Translations under genes and position numbers: made by a program
Notes under the pieces: generated by a model
Database searches by the model: none
The model's input: the letters and a program-made list of their open reading frames with translations, nothing else
What the model was told of the DNA's origin: nothing
In this document: piece after piece, positions 44,511 to 53,025 of the stretch
How the letters are laid out: the number at the start of each line of letters is the position of its first letter
How positions within the stretch are numbered: the stretch's first letter is position 1
NCBI RefSeq assembly: GCF_003019255.1
Contig: NZ_CP027846.1
Location: 806,001 to 870,000 of the forward strand
Length of the DNA: 64,000 nt
Source of the DNA: Staphylococcus kloosii
GTDB lineage: Bacteria > Bacillota > Bacilli > Staphylococcales > Staphylococcaceae
Reading direction: 5' to 3'

Positions 44511-45671
44511 CTAGTTATTATGATTTTTGTCTATTAATAATAGACGTGCAATATTTACGGCCGTTTGTTCCATATATTTACGGCCATTGTCTAATGCGTC
44601 TTTTAGTGAACAAGGGTGTTGTAAAATGCTAAATACAGATGATATGCCATGGTCATATACTGCTTGATAACCTTCACCAAGACTGCCAGCAATTGCTATT
44701 ACCGGTATATTTAATTGTTGTGCAGCATGAGATACGCCAATCGGTGTTTTCCCATAAATTGTTTGATAATCCATTTTACCTTCACCGGTAATTACTAAGT
44801 CAGCATCTTTTACGCGTTCTTTAAATTGAGTTTCTTTTAGCACAATATCGATACCTTTGGCTAAATTAGCATTTAAAAATGCTAATAACCCAGCGCCCAA
44901 TCCACCTGCTGCGCCAGCACCTTCAATGTCTTTTACAGACACGTTAAGTTGTTGCTCAATCACCTCATGGTAATGTGTCAATGCAGCATCTAATTGTTTT
45001 ACCATCTCTTCTGTAGCACCTTTTTGTCTGCCATATATTTCACTAGCGCCATATTTACCTAATAAAGGATTGGTTACGTCACATGCTACTTCAATCGATG
45101 TATGTTTAAGCTTATGATTTAGATTACTCGTATCTATATGTGATAGTTTAGCCAAAGCAGCACCGCCAGCATTGAGTGGTTGATTTTCGCTATCGAGAAA
45201 TTTACAACCTAATGCACTTAACATGCCTGCGCCACCATCATTTGTGGCACTACCACCTATGCCTAAAATAATATGTTTAGCACCTTGTTCGAGTGCATCG
45301 TTAATAAGTTGACCAGTACCATAACTAGTTGTAATTAATGGATTTTTATCCTCTTCAGCGATTAAATCTAGCCCAGAAGCACTGGCCATATCAATAATTG
45401 CAGTATTTGTTTCATGAGAATAACCATATGAAGCGGTTATCATTTTGTTAATAGGGTTTTGTACAGAGATTTTTCGGTAGCTAGCATTTAAAGCATTGAC
45501 TAAAGCTTCTGTAGTCCCTTCGCCACCATCAGCCATAGGAATTTTATCAAACACTGTTGAGTTAGGAAAAACGTGTGAAAAGCCTGTTTCAATTGCATTA
45601 GCAACTTCTATTGCAGTCATACTTTCTTTAAATGAATCCGGTGCGATAACTATTTTTTTTATATTTGTCAT
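44511..45671 (-). CDS. glxK: Glycerate kinase
   Basis: This 386-residue type-1 glycerate kinase (GarK/GlxK family) has IVIAPDSFKESMTAIEVANAI, IPMADGGEGTTEALV, the glycine-rich ILGIGGSATNDGGAGMLSALG and DLVITGEGKMDYQTIYGKTP. It phosphorylates D-glycerate, feeding it into lower glycolysis. The RBS is TTGGAGGC. No other glyoxylate or glucarate genes lie beside it. An inverted repeat ~100 bases upstream may control it or the divergent amidohydrolase gene. Confidence 0.92.
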   Translation of the reverse strand: MTNIKKIVIAPDSFKESMTAIEVANAIETGFSHVFPNSTVFDKIPMADGGEGTTEALVNALNASYRKISVQNPINKMITASYGYSHETNTAIIDMASASGLDLIAEEDKNPLITTSYGTGQLINDALEQGAKHIILGIGGSATNDGGAGMLSALGCKFLDSENQPLNAGGAALAKLSHIDTSNLNHKLKHTSIEVACDVTNPLLGKYGASEIYGRQKGATEEMVKQLDAALTHYHEVIEQQLNVSVKDIEGAGAAGGLGAGLLAFLNANLAKGIDIVLKETQFKERVKDADLVITGEGKMDYQTIYGKTPIGVSHAAQQLNIPVIAIAGSLGEGYQAVYDHGISSVFSILQHPCSLKDALDNGRKYMEQTAVNIARLLLIDKNHNN

Positions 45672-45767
45672 GATTTAAGCCTCCAACGTTGCCTTATAAT
45701 GAATATATTAATCTTAATATGAAAAGGTTTACAATGCAAAATCGCGATAACTTAATTTTTGCGTTGT

Positions 45768-45793
45768 TTTGTTAGAAAGTTTAATCTAACAAA
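45768..45793. promoter_or_regulatory. Inverted repeat between divergent glycerate kinase and amidohydrolase genes
   Basis: TTTGTTAGA (45768-45776) and TCTAACAAA (45785-45793) are perfect 9-bp arms with an 8-base spacer, about 97 bases before glxK. It has the symmetry of a repressor site. The rest of the 281-base gap is AT-rich with no ORF. Confidence 0.5.
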
Positions 45794-45952
45794 TAGCATT
45801 ATTTGAAAAGTTAAATGAAGAGCCTTTTAAATTACAGAAAGTGAAAACTTTTCTATAGAGCGTGAACATATTTGAAAAAATGGGTAGAGAATAATATAGT
45901 TTTGAGTTGTTAGATATCAATAATATTTTGATTTTTGAAAGAAGGTATAATA

Positions 45953-47031
45953 ATGGTTAGTTCAAATAAAATAATAGATATCCATCATCATATTATTCCG
46001 AAAGTATATAAAAATGCACTAAAAGAATTAGGTATAACGACTGCGGGAGGCTTCCCGATTAAAAATTGGGAGCCTCAAGATAGTTTAGAGATGATGGATG
46101 AACTCGATATAGATGTTGGTGTGACTTCTATTTCAGAGCCAGCAACGTTACCTTTTAAAAAAGCTAAAGCTGCCAAAGTCGCTCGCCAAGTTAATGAATA
46201 TCAAGCGCAATTAAAGCGAGACTATCCCAATAGATTTAAAAGTTTCGCCTTATTACCTATGCCACATGTTAAAGAAACTTTAAAAGAAATAGATTATGCA
46301 TTAAATGTATTACACCTTGATGGAGTAGGTTTGCTATCAAATTATGGTGATGATTTCCTGGGAAATGACAAATTTGATATAGTAATGCAAGCATTAGAAC
46401 AACATCACGCAAATGTCTTTATTCATCCAAGTTCGACTTCAAAAAATTTAAAGCGCCAGAATATATTTTTGCAGATTTTATAGAAGAGTTTACATTTAAT
46501 ACTACTAGAGCAGCTTCTAATTTAATCTTTAGCGGAACATTAGAGCGTTATAAAAATATTAATTTCATCTTGGCGCATGCAGGTGGGACGTTACCGTATC
46601 TAACATGGAGAATTAATGAAACGTTACGCACTCAAAAATATATAATGGCGGATCCCCGAAATAGGTTGAACGAATTTGTAAGTAGTAGTAAGCGTGAACT
46701 TGCAAAAGAAGTAATTAAACATCCATTTCAAAATATACTGATGTTTAAGAAGTATCGTAAAGGATTGAAACGGTGGGCAACGTTAAATGAAAGTACAGCA
46801 TATTATATAAATAGATTTTATTTTGATACAGCACTATCAACAGGAGAATCAGTGTTTGCATCATTAAAAGAAGTTACAGATATTTCTCACATTTTATTTG
46901 GCTCGGATGCCCATTATGCACCAAATAGTTGGGTTGCTAAAATGGAAGAAAATATCGATGACTCGCAACACTTAAATGATAGTGACAAAACAAAAATATT
47001 CAATAGTAATGCTCTAGATATATTATATTAA
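45953..47031 (+). pseudogene. Amidohydrolase (ACMSD-like) disrupted by a frameshift
   Basis: The start at 45953 follows GAAAGAAGG and the frame runs to a stop at 46483. The rest of the protein (FKAPEYIFADFIEEF... to the stop at 47031) is one frame away. The break falls at the A-run 46441-46446: seven A instead of six restores SSTSKKFKAPEY and a ~359-residue product. Metal motifs of amidohydrolase-2 proteins are visible on both sides: IDIHHHIIP, VFIHPSS, ILAHAGG and LFGSDAHY. It may be a true pseudogene, a slippage site, or a sequencing error. The family includes decarboxylases of aromatic acids. Confidence 0.83.
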
Positions 47032-47088
47032 ATAAGCATGTATGCATTCACACTTAAGAAATGTGTTAAGAACATAAAGGAGAACAAA

Positions 47089-47472
47089 ATGAAAATAACT
47101 CAAACTCAATATGAAGTTATTAAATTTATCATAGTGGGCGGTATAAATACTGTAAATTACTATATTGTTTATTTATTACTATTGAAAATATTAGGCGTTA
47201 ATTATTTAGTTAGTCATATTACAGGGTTTATCGTGGCTTTTGTAATTTCTTATTATTTAAATTGTTACTTTGTTTATAAAGTAAAACCAACATGGAAAAA
47301 GTTTATTCAATTTCCTATTACACAGGTGATTAATATGGGAATGCAAACTGGATTGCTCTATGTGTTTGTTCATTGGCTGCATATGTCTTCTGTCATTGCG
47401 CCATTTATAGGTTTAATTATTACGATACCAATAACTTTTGTACTATCTAAATATATATTAAAAGATGATTAA
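47089..47472 (+). CDS. GtrA-family membrane protein
   Basis: This 127-residue protein has four hydrophobic segments and the GtrA pattern FIIVGGINTVNYYIVYLLLL near the start, SYYLNCYFVYK in the middle and ITFVLSKYIL at the end. GtrA proteins are thought to flip polyprenyl-linked sugars for teichoic-acid or polysaccharide glycosylation. The ATG at 47089 follows AAAGGAG, which decides against the upstream in-frame codon. It follows the broken amidohydrolase by 57 bases with no terminator between. No glycosyltransferase lies nearby. Confidence 0.85.
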   Translation: MKITQTQYEVIKFIIVGGINTVNYYIVYLLLLKILGVNYLVSHITGFIVAFVISYYLNCYFVYKVKPTWKKFIQFPITQVINMGMQTGLLYVFVHWLHMSSVIAPFIGLIITIPITFVLSKYILKDD

Positions 47473-47667
47473 TATTAATGATTACTTGGAACTTTTAAAG
47501 ACTTATAAGCTAAGTGAATTTGCTAATATTTTATAAAAGATTTTTAGGTTAAGCTAAATCATTTATTACAACATTTGTATTAAATAATTTTTATATAAAA
47601 AACGTTGTAAATATTTGTTGAATCGGTCATAATAATATTTCAGTCTGGTTTAAGGTGGTTTAGCGCT

Positions 47668-48537
47668 ATGAATCAAAGTAATAATTTAAAAATAGCACAA
47701 AGAGGTGCTTATTTAAGTTTAATAGTCTATATTGTATTATCTATAGTTAAATTTATTGTTGGGACGCTTTACCATTCGGCAGCAGTAAGAGCAGACAGTC
47801 TAAACAATATGACAGACATCATCGTATCTTTAGCCGTAATTGTAGGATTGAAAATTTCAATCAAACCTGCCGACAGTAATCACCCATATGGTCATTTGAA
47901 ATCAGAAAATATTTCCACATTATTAGTATCATTTATTATTATGTTTGTTGGTATTCAAGTTGTTTTCGAAAATTTACCTCGTATATTTACCAACGAAAAT
48001 GCAACACCTAATGTTATTACAATTTACGTCAGCATCATCAGTGGTGTAATCATGCTAGGTGTGTATATTATTAATCATAAATTAGCAGTTAGAACATCAA
48101 GTAGCTCACTAAATTCTGCAGCGAAAGATAACTTATCTGATGCACTTGTCAGTATTGGTACAGCTATTGGTTTAGTATTTACTCAATTTGGATTACCTAT
48201 AGTCGATATCATTTTAGCAACATTATTGGGCTTGTTAATCATTTATACTGGTTTTGGTATTTTTAAAGAATCTATTTTTGCGTTGAGTGATGGATTTAAT
48301 GAACATGAGTTAGAAGCATATAAAAATTATGTGCAAGAAGTAGAGGACGTTATAGACGTTCAATCAATCAAAGGAAGATATTATGGTAGTAGTGTGTTTG
48401 TGGATGTGACAATTATTGTTGCTTCAGATTTAACTTTAGAACAGGCACATCAAATATGCGACGAAGTTGAACAACATATGCATTCTAAAGGCATTTCTTC
48501 AGTTTATGTGCATCCCGAACCATATTCCATTCAATAA
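47668..48537 (+). CDS. Cation diffusion facilitator (CDF) metal efflux protein
   Basis: This 289-residue transporter has six hydrophobic segments and the CDF metal site HSAAVRADSLNNMTDII in segment 2, DSNHPYGHLKSENI after segment 3 and NLSDALVSIGTAIG in segment 5. The C-terminal cytoplasmic domain (VQEVEDVIDVQSIKGRYYGSSVFVDVTI) is typical and dimerises on metal binding. It exports Zn2+, Mn2+, Fe2+ or Co2+; the metal is not certain. The RBS is AAGGTGG. No metal-responsive repressor gene is adjacent. Confidence 0.89.
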   Translation: MNQSNNLKIAQRGAYLSLIVYIVLSIVKFIVGTLYHSAAVRADSLNNMTDIIVSLAVIVGLKISIKPADSNHPYGHLKSENISTLLVSFIIMFVGIQVVFENLPRIFTNENATPNVITIYVSIISGVIMLGVYIINHKLAVRTSSSSLNSAAKDNLSDALVSIGTAIGLVFTQFGLPIVDIILATLLGLLIIYTGFGIFKESIFALSDGFNEHELEAYKNYVQEVEDVIDVQSIKGRYYGSSVFVDVTIIVASDLTLEQAHQICDEVEQHMHSKGISSVYVHPEPYSIQ

Positions 48538-48576
48538 AATATATATAACAACAAAGCATGTTGAATATGCTATCTA

Positions 48577-48623
48577 AAAAACATCTTTTTTTACTGATTA
48601 TTTTCAGGAAATAAGATGTTTTT
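48577..48623 (+). terminator. Terminator after the CDF gene
   Basis: AAAAACATCTT and AAGATGTTTTT form an 11-bp stem with a ~25-base loop, ending in T-rich sequence. Confidence 0.7.
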
Positions 48624-48721
48624 ATTTTATAAACTTGTCTATTATATTGTGAAAAAGTGTATAGATCATTTGAGCCGTGACGTTTAATACAAGTCAGTGT
48701 AACAACTGAAATTAATAAAAA

Positions 48722-48757
48722 AACTGCCAACAAAGCAAATCACTTTGTCGACAGTTA
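48722..48757 (-). terminator. Terminator after the SceD-like gene
   Basis: On the minus strand AACTGTCGACAAAG pairs with CTTTGTTGGCAGTT and TTTTTTATT follows. Confidence 0.85.
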
Positions 48758-48795
48758 AAACCTCACCTATATTAGCAAAGTTTTATTTATAGAAA

Positions 48796-49167
48796 TTACC
48801 ACCAACCGTTAGCTTCACGGAAAGAAATTGCTGCATCAATTGAACCGTAACGTTCTTTGGCATATTGAACCATACCTTTAGTTTGTTCTTCAACAGAACC
48901 AGTTCCCCATGATTCTTTAGTTTGACCTAGACCTTGATAGCCTAATTCATTAACTGCATTAGGATTACCACCTGATTCAGGTAATACTACTTTTTGCCAT
49001 AATTCTTCAGTACCACCAGCATTTAAAAATTGTTGATGTACAGATTCAGTTGATTGGCTTGCTTGAGTAGTTTCCGCTGCATGAGCGTCAGATGAACTAG
49101 CACTAATACCTACGCCAGCTGCTGTTATTGATAAAGTTGCGAAAGATGCTAATAAAAATTTCTTCAT
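48796..49167 (-). CDS. Short secreted transglycosylase-like protein (SceD/IsaA-related)
   Basis: This 123-residue secreted protein has a signal peptide (cleavage expected after AHA at residue 30), a short Ser/Thr/Gln linker and a C-terminal lysozyme-like domain. VVLPESGGNPNAVNELGYQGLGQTKESWG holds the probable catalytic E64, and AISFREANGWW is the terminal motif. This resembles the C-terminal catalytic domain of staphylococcal IsaA/SceD transglycosylases, but at about half their length. It may cut peptidoglycan during growth. The start follows CAGGAGG. Confidence 0.83.
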   Translation of the reverse strand: MKKFLLASFATLSITAAGVGISASSSDAHAAETTQASQSTESVHQQFLNAGGTEELWQKVVLPESGGNPNAVNELGYQGLGQTKESWGTGSVEEQTKGMVQYAKERYGSIDAAISFREANGWW

Positions 49168-49522
49168 TATAAAAATCCTCCTGTAATTTCTTTCACTGAA
49201 TGTGTGAAAGTATGCATTATTGCTTTTAAATTCGCTATATAAATAGTTACTTTATTGTGTTAAGTCATTTATGAATTAACGTAGACTAATATAACATCTA
49301 AAAATTTTGCATAGGTTACAGCAACATAAAAAAAGAATGAGTATTATGACTTTAAGAAGACAAATATTGCAATATATCGTGTAATTTGTAACAAAAGTAA
49401 GTGAATTAATTGTATAATTTGGCTCAAGCTTACATACTAGTAAGTATAGGAAAGCGAATATAAGTATTACATTATTGAAATAAATTTGAAATAAAAAATA
49501 TGTAACAGAAAGAAGGATGAAT
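49168..49522. other. Gene-free divergent region between SceD-like gene and gpmA
   Basis: This 355-base stretch contains the 5' leaders of two divergent genes. It is AT-rich, with several TATAAT-like words (for example TGTATAATTT near 49411) but no promoter I can place with confidence. I see no ORF, hairpin with a T-tract or known RNA. Confidence 0.4.
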
Positions 49523-50209
49523 ATGCCTAAACTTATATTATGTAGACACGGACAAAGTGATTGGAATGCTGAAAACTTATTTACAGGCTGGGCAGATGTT
49601 GATTTATCTGATCAAGGGAAAAAAGAAGCTATCACTTCTGGGAAAAAACTGAAAGAACAACAAATTGATATAGACATCGTCTTTACATCACTATTAAGAA
49701 GAGCTATTAATACGACATATCATTTATTATCACAATCTGATCAATTATTTATACCAGTTCATAAAACATGGCGTTTGAATGAACGACATTACGGTGGGCT
49801 ACAAGGTTTAAATAAAGATGATGCACGTAAAGAATTCGGTGAGGAACAAGTACATTTATGGAGACGTTCATATGATATTGCACCTCCAGAACAGAGTGAG
49901 GAACAACGACAAGGGTATTTAAATGATAGAAAGTATGAACATGTCGATAGAAGAGTAATGCCTGAATCAGAAAGTTTAAAAGATACTTTAGAACGCGTTA
50001 TACCGTATTGGAATGATCAAATTTCACAACAGTTATTAGATGGTAAAACGGTGCTTGTTTCTGCGCATGGTAACTCGTTACGCGCTTTAATTAAGTACTT
50101 AGAAGATGTATCTGACGAAGATATTGTAAGTTATGAAATCAAAACAGGTGCACCTCTTATTTACGATTTAACTGATGATTTAAAAGTAACAAATAAATAT
50201 TATCTATAA
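49523..50209 (+). CDS. gpmA: 2,3-bisphosphoglycerate-dependent phosphoglycerate mutase
   Basis: This 228-residue enzyme is the same length as S. aureus GpmA, with the phosphohistidine motif LILCRHGQSDWNAENLFTGW, WRLNERHYGGLQGLNKDDARKEFG and VLVSAHGNSLRALIKYLE. It interconverts 3- and 2-phosphoglycerate in glycolysis. The ATG at 49523 lies 6 bases after AGAAGG; the ATG at 49517 touches the RBS. A strong terminator follows. Confidence 0.95.
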   Translation: MPKLILCRHGQSDWNAENLFTGWADVDLSDQGKKEAITSGKKLKEQQIDIDIVFTSLLRRAINTTYHLLSQSDQLFIPVHKTWRLNERHYGGLQGLNKDDARKEFGEEQVHLWRRSYDIAPPEQSEEQRQGYLNDRKYEHVDRRVMPESESLKDTLERVIPYWNDQISQQLLDGKTVLVSAHGNSLRALIKYLEDVSDEDIVSYEIKTGAPLIYDLTDDLKVTNKYYL

Positions 50210-50214
50210 AAAAG

Positions 50215-50250
50215 AGGATGATATCCAAATAATGGGTATCATCCTTTTTT
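50215..50250 (+). terminator. Terminator after gpmA
   Basis: AGGATGATATCC and GGGTATCATCCT pair along 11 of 12 bases and are followed by six T. Confidence 0.92.
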
Positions 50251-50301
50251 ACTAGGTAGGGTTAGAGTATGTAAGGAGAAAATACTTCATTTACTTAAGA
50301 A

Positions 50302-50415
50302 TTAAACTGCTTTTTTATTACGCTTGTGCTGTTTGATTATCTTGAGTGCTCTTTTTCTCGTTTTGATATTTGGGCTTTTTAAATTACGTCTTGCTGTCTG
50401 TAAATCTTGTTTCAT
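50302..50415 (-). CDS. 37-residue basic mini-protein
   Basis: On the minus strand a consensus ribosome binding site TAAGGAGGT lies 7 bases before an ATG that opens 37 codons ending in TAA. The peptide is strongly basic, with MKQDLQTARRNL, then KSPNIKTRKRALKIIK, then QHKRNKK. It is helix-prone with no hydrophobic segment. It resembles the tiny Firmicute proteins annotated as putative metal homeostasis proteins; I recall this from the LKSPNxKTRxRALxxIK pattern and cannot verify it. A role in binding RNA or ribosomes is equally possible from the composition. It is too short for ordinary ORF cut-offs. Confidence 0.75.
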   Translation of the reverse strand: MKQDLQTARRNLKSPNIKTRKRALKIIKQHKRNKKAV

Positions 50416-50627
50416 AATATAACCTCCTTAGAATATGTCTTTTATTATGCTACAAAATGAAATAATTGTAAATAGGAATTGTTACGATTTAAAAAATAAT
50501 TTTAAATCTTTTTGGAAGTCAAAATGTTTTTGTTTCTAAAAGGTTAAAAATTATGTATAATGTGACGTTGCAGTCAAAAAAACTTGAAAAATTACAAACC
50601 TTAACGGAGACGACAGTAGGAGGAAAC

Positions 50628-52067
50628 ATGTCACATAAAAATAAATTAATCATGGTTATAACTATGTTGTTTGGTGGCTTTTTTGGGTTATTAAATGAGA
50701 CCTTACTAACAACAGCATTACCAAGTATTATGAAAAACTTCAAGATAGAATACACGCAAGTACAATGGTTAACAACGGCCTTTTTATTAATGAATGGCAT
50801 AGTCATACCATTATCAGCAATGATTATTCAACGCTATACAACAAGACAAGTGTTTATGAGTGCAATTGCAATATTCTTTATAGGTACAATTATCGCTGGA
50901 TTTAGTCCAAACTTTACTGTTCTTTTAATAGGAAGAATAGTTCAAGCAATGGGCTCAGGGATTATGATGCCGTTAATGATGACAACAATATTAGATGTAT
51001 TTGAACCACATGAACGTGGTAAGTATATGGGCACATTTGGTTTAGTTATTGGTTTAGCACCAGCTATAGGACCTACATTGTCAGGATATTTAGTAGAATA
51101 TTTTGATTGGAGATCACTATTCCATGTTGTTGCTCCAATTGCAGCATTAACTTTTATTGCTTCACTTAAATTTGTACGGAATGTTGGTACAAATAGAAAG
51201 ACGCCGATAGATGTTTTATCAGTTACGTTATCTATCCTAGGCTTCGGTGGTTTATTATATGGTACAAGTTCAATTTCAAGAGACGGATGGAATGATCCTG
51301 TTGTATTAACAACAGTCATTGGTGGCGTTATATTAGTAGCCTTATTTATCATTAGACAAACGAAATTACCAATGCCATTACTAGATTTTGGCGTATTTAA
51401 AAATAAAGAGTTTGCAATTGGTATAATCATCATGGCATTTACGATGATATCTATGATTGGTTCCGAAACAATATTGCCAATGTTTGTACAAAATATTATG
51501 AAAGAATCAGCATTACAATCAGGTTTAATCTTATTACCTGGTGCCATCGTTATGGCAATTATGTCGATTATTTCAGGCTTTTTATATGAAAAATTTGGAG
51601 CTAAAATTCTTGGCGTTATTGGTATGTTGATTGTTGTTATAACAACTAGCTTTTTCATAGTTATGAATGGTGAAACATCTAGTGGACTCTTAGCTACTAT
51701 TTATGCTATAAGAATGATTGGAATAGCATTAGGACTAATGCCATTAATGACACATACGATGAACCAACTTACTCGCGAAATGAACGCCCACGGTTCTTCA
51801 ATGACCAATACGGTTCAGCAAATTGCTGCTTCAATTGGCACGGCAGTTTTAATTACAATCATGAGCCAAGTTGCAAAATCATTTAAACCAGACATGAGTG
51901 ATTATAAAGGAATGAATCAAAAAGAAATGGGTATTAAAATACAACATGATGCTTTACTTAGTGGTTATCATGGTGCATTTTGGTTTGCTGTTTCTATTTC
52001 AGCTATTAGTTTGCTATGTGTCTTTATGTTAAAAAGCAAACGTAAGCAAACAATAGAAAAAGCATAA
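50628..52067 (+). CDS. MFS multidrug efflux transporter (DHA2, LmrB/EmrB-like)
   Basis: This 479-residue, 14-segment pump has LLNETLLTTALPSIMKNFKI at segment 1, TAFLLMNGIVIPLSAMIIQR, RIVQAMGSGIMMPLMMTTIL and the motif C-like GLVIGLAPAIGPTLSGYLVEYFDWR. These are typical of DHA2 drug exporters. I begin at ATG 50628 because GTAGGAGGAAAC precedes it; an in-frame ATG at 50553 would add 25 residues without a membrane role and lacks a good RBS. The substrate is unknown. The ASCH-domain gene follows 30 bases later. Confidence 0.87.
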   Translation: MSHKNKLIMVITMLFGGFFGLLNETLLTTALPSIMKNFKIEYTQVQWLTTAFLLMNGIVIPLSAMIIQRYTTRQVFMSAIAIFFIGTIIAGFSPNFTVLLIGRIVQAMGSGIMMPLMMTTILDVFEPHERGKYMGTFGLVIGLAPAIGPTLSGYLVEYFDWRSLFHVVAPIAALTFIASLKFVRNVGTNRKTPIDVLSVTLSILGFGGLLYGTSSISRDGWNDPVVLTTVIGGVILVALFIIRQTKLPMPLLDFGVFKNKEFAIGIIIMAFTMISMIGSETILPMFVQNIMKESALQSGLILLPGAIVMAIMSIISGFLYEKFGAKILGVIGMLIVVITTSFFIVMNGETSSGLLATIYAIRMIGIALGLMPLMTHTMNQLTREMNAHGSSMTNTVQQIAASIGTAVLITIMSQVAKSFKPDMSDYKGMNQKEMGIKIQHDALLSGYHGAFWFAVSISAISLLCVFMLKSKRKQTIEKA

Positions 52068-52097
52068 TTTGTTAGAAATTAACTTTGGGGGAATACG

Positions 52098-52445
52098 ATG
52101 GAACATTATATGAAGTTAAATAGTGAGCCATTTCAACAAATAAAGAATGGTACAAAAACGGTTGAGATCAGGTTGCATGATGAAAAAAGACAACAAGTGC
52201 GTGCAAATGATATTATTATTTTTTCACATATAGAAGATAAAAATAAAACAATTAAAGTTAAAGTGAAAGAAACGGTTGAATTTCCTTCATTTCAAGCTTT
52301 GTTAAAACAATACACTAATGAAGAAATAGGGGCAGATAAGGATACACAATTGTCGCAAAACCTTGCTTCTTTATACAATATATATAGCCAAAGAGACGAA
52401 TTGGATTATGGCGTACTTGCAATTAACATTAGATTGATTAAATGA
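52098..52445 (+). CDS. ASCH-domain protein
   Basis: This 115-residue protein has an ASCH fold: MKLNSEPFQQIKNGTKTVEIRLHDEKRQQVRANDIIIF with the conserved ExRLxDEKR motif, then VKETVEFPSFQALL. ASCH domains are related to PUA and are thought to bind RNA or act as small nucleoside amidohydrolases (YqfB). The role here is unknown. The RBS is TGGGGGAA. It may be cotranscribed with the MFS gene. Confidence 0.84.
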   Translation: MEHYMKLNSEPFQQIKNGTKTVEIRLHDEKRQQVRANDIIIFSHIEDKNKTIKVKVKETVEFPSFQALLKQYTNEEIGADKDTQLSQNLASLYNIYSQRDELDYGVLAINIRLIK

Positions 52446-52544
52446 AATATGTAAGTGAATTTTTATAAGCTAACAATTTTGAATGGAGGGTAGATTGTGA
52501 GAAACAATTGCCTTTCATTTTTTATTAAGCAAAATAATAAACTA

Positions 52545-52553
52545 TGCTATAAT
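52545..52553 (+). promoter_or_regulatory. Extended -10 element before the lipoprotein gene
   Basis: TGC followed by TATAAT is an extended -10 about 80 bases before the lipoprotein start. The matching -35 is poor (TTAAGC at 17 bp). It probably drives the lipoprotein and dsbA. Confidence 0.45.
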
Positions 52554-52635
52554 TTGAAAGAAATATTAAGATATGTAAATTTATAGTCAGTATAAAGGGA
52601 AATTATTTTTAGTAGAGTTTGTAGGAGAGAGAAGA

Positions 52636-53001
52636 ATGAAAAAGGTATTATTTAGTTTTATAGCTATCACAGTATTATTAGCAGGTTGTAGTAGTGGTAA
52701 GTATGCCGACAAAATTGATAAAGCAGTTAAGGCTCAAGAAAAATATCAAACGAAATTAGCAAAAGGTCAAAAAGGTGATGTTAAAAAGAAATTTGATAAA
52801 AAAGATGCAAACGTATATGTCTATAAAAAAGGTAAATATGTAACATTAGCATATAAACCATTAAAAGGTGACGCTGAAGCACATTATTACACATATAAAT
52901 TTAACAATAATAAACCTAAATTGATTAAAAACTTTAATTCTAAAGGTTATGTACAAGAGCATAAAGCAGACTATAAAGAAGAAAATATGAACAAAAATTA
53001 G
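52636..53001 (+). CDS. Cystatin-like fold lipoprotein (DUF4467-like)
   Basis: This 121-residue lipoprotein has lipobox LLAGC with the lipidated cysteine at C18. The mature part is lysine-rich (KIDKAVKAQEKYQTKLAKGQ, then DANVYVYKKGKYVTLAYKPL) and looks like the DUF4467 cystatin-like family of staphylococci. The function is unknown. The RBS is TAGGAGAG. It is followed 24 bases later by dsbA, so the two extracytoplasmic lipoproteins are likely cotranscribed. Confidence 0.8.
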   Translation: MKKVLFSFIAITVLLAGCSSGKYADKIDKAVKAQEKYQTKLAKGQKGDVKKKFDKKDANVYVYKKGKYVTLAYKPLKGDAEAHYYTYKFNNNKPKLIKNFNSKGYVQEHKADYKEENMNKN

Positions 53002-53025
53002 TTCATTGGTTATTTTGGAGGACGC

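Noticed and set aside
47566..47610. TTACAAC/GTTGTAA inverted repeat upstream of the CDF gene as a metal-repressor operator
   Set aside because: The arms are only 7 bases, separated by 31 bases, in very AT-rich DNA. It does not resemble the ArsR/CzrA operator.
50942..51658. 238-codon open frame antisense to the DHA2 pump gene
   Set aside because: Long antisense frames are expected opposite hydrophobic, AT-rich membrane protein genes. It has no RBS and reads as low-complexity Ile/Asn/Pro sequence.
52499..52585. A 28-codon ORF starting GTG behind GGAGGG upstream of the DUF4467-like gene
   Set aside because: It spans the extended -10 promoter of the next gene, has a GTG start, and its sequence looks like translated promoter DNA, so real translation is doubtful.
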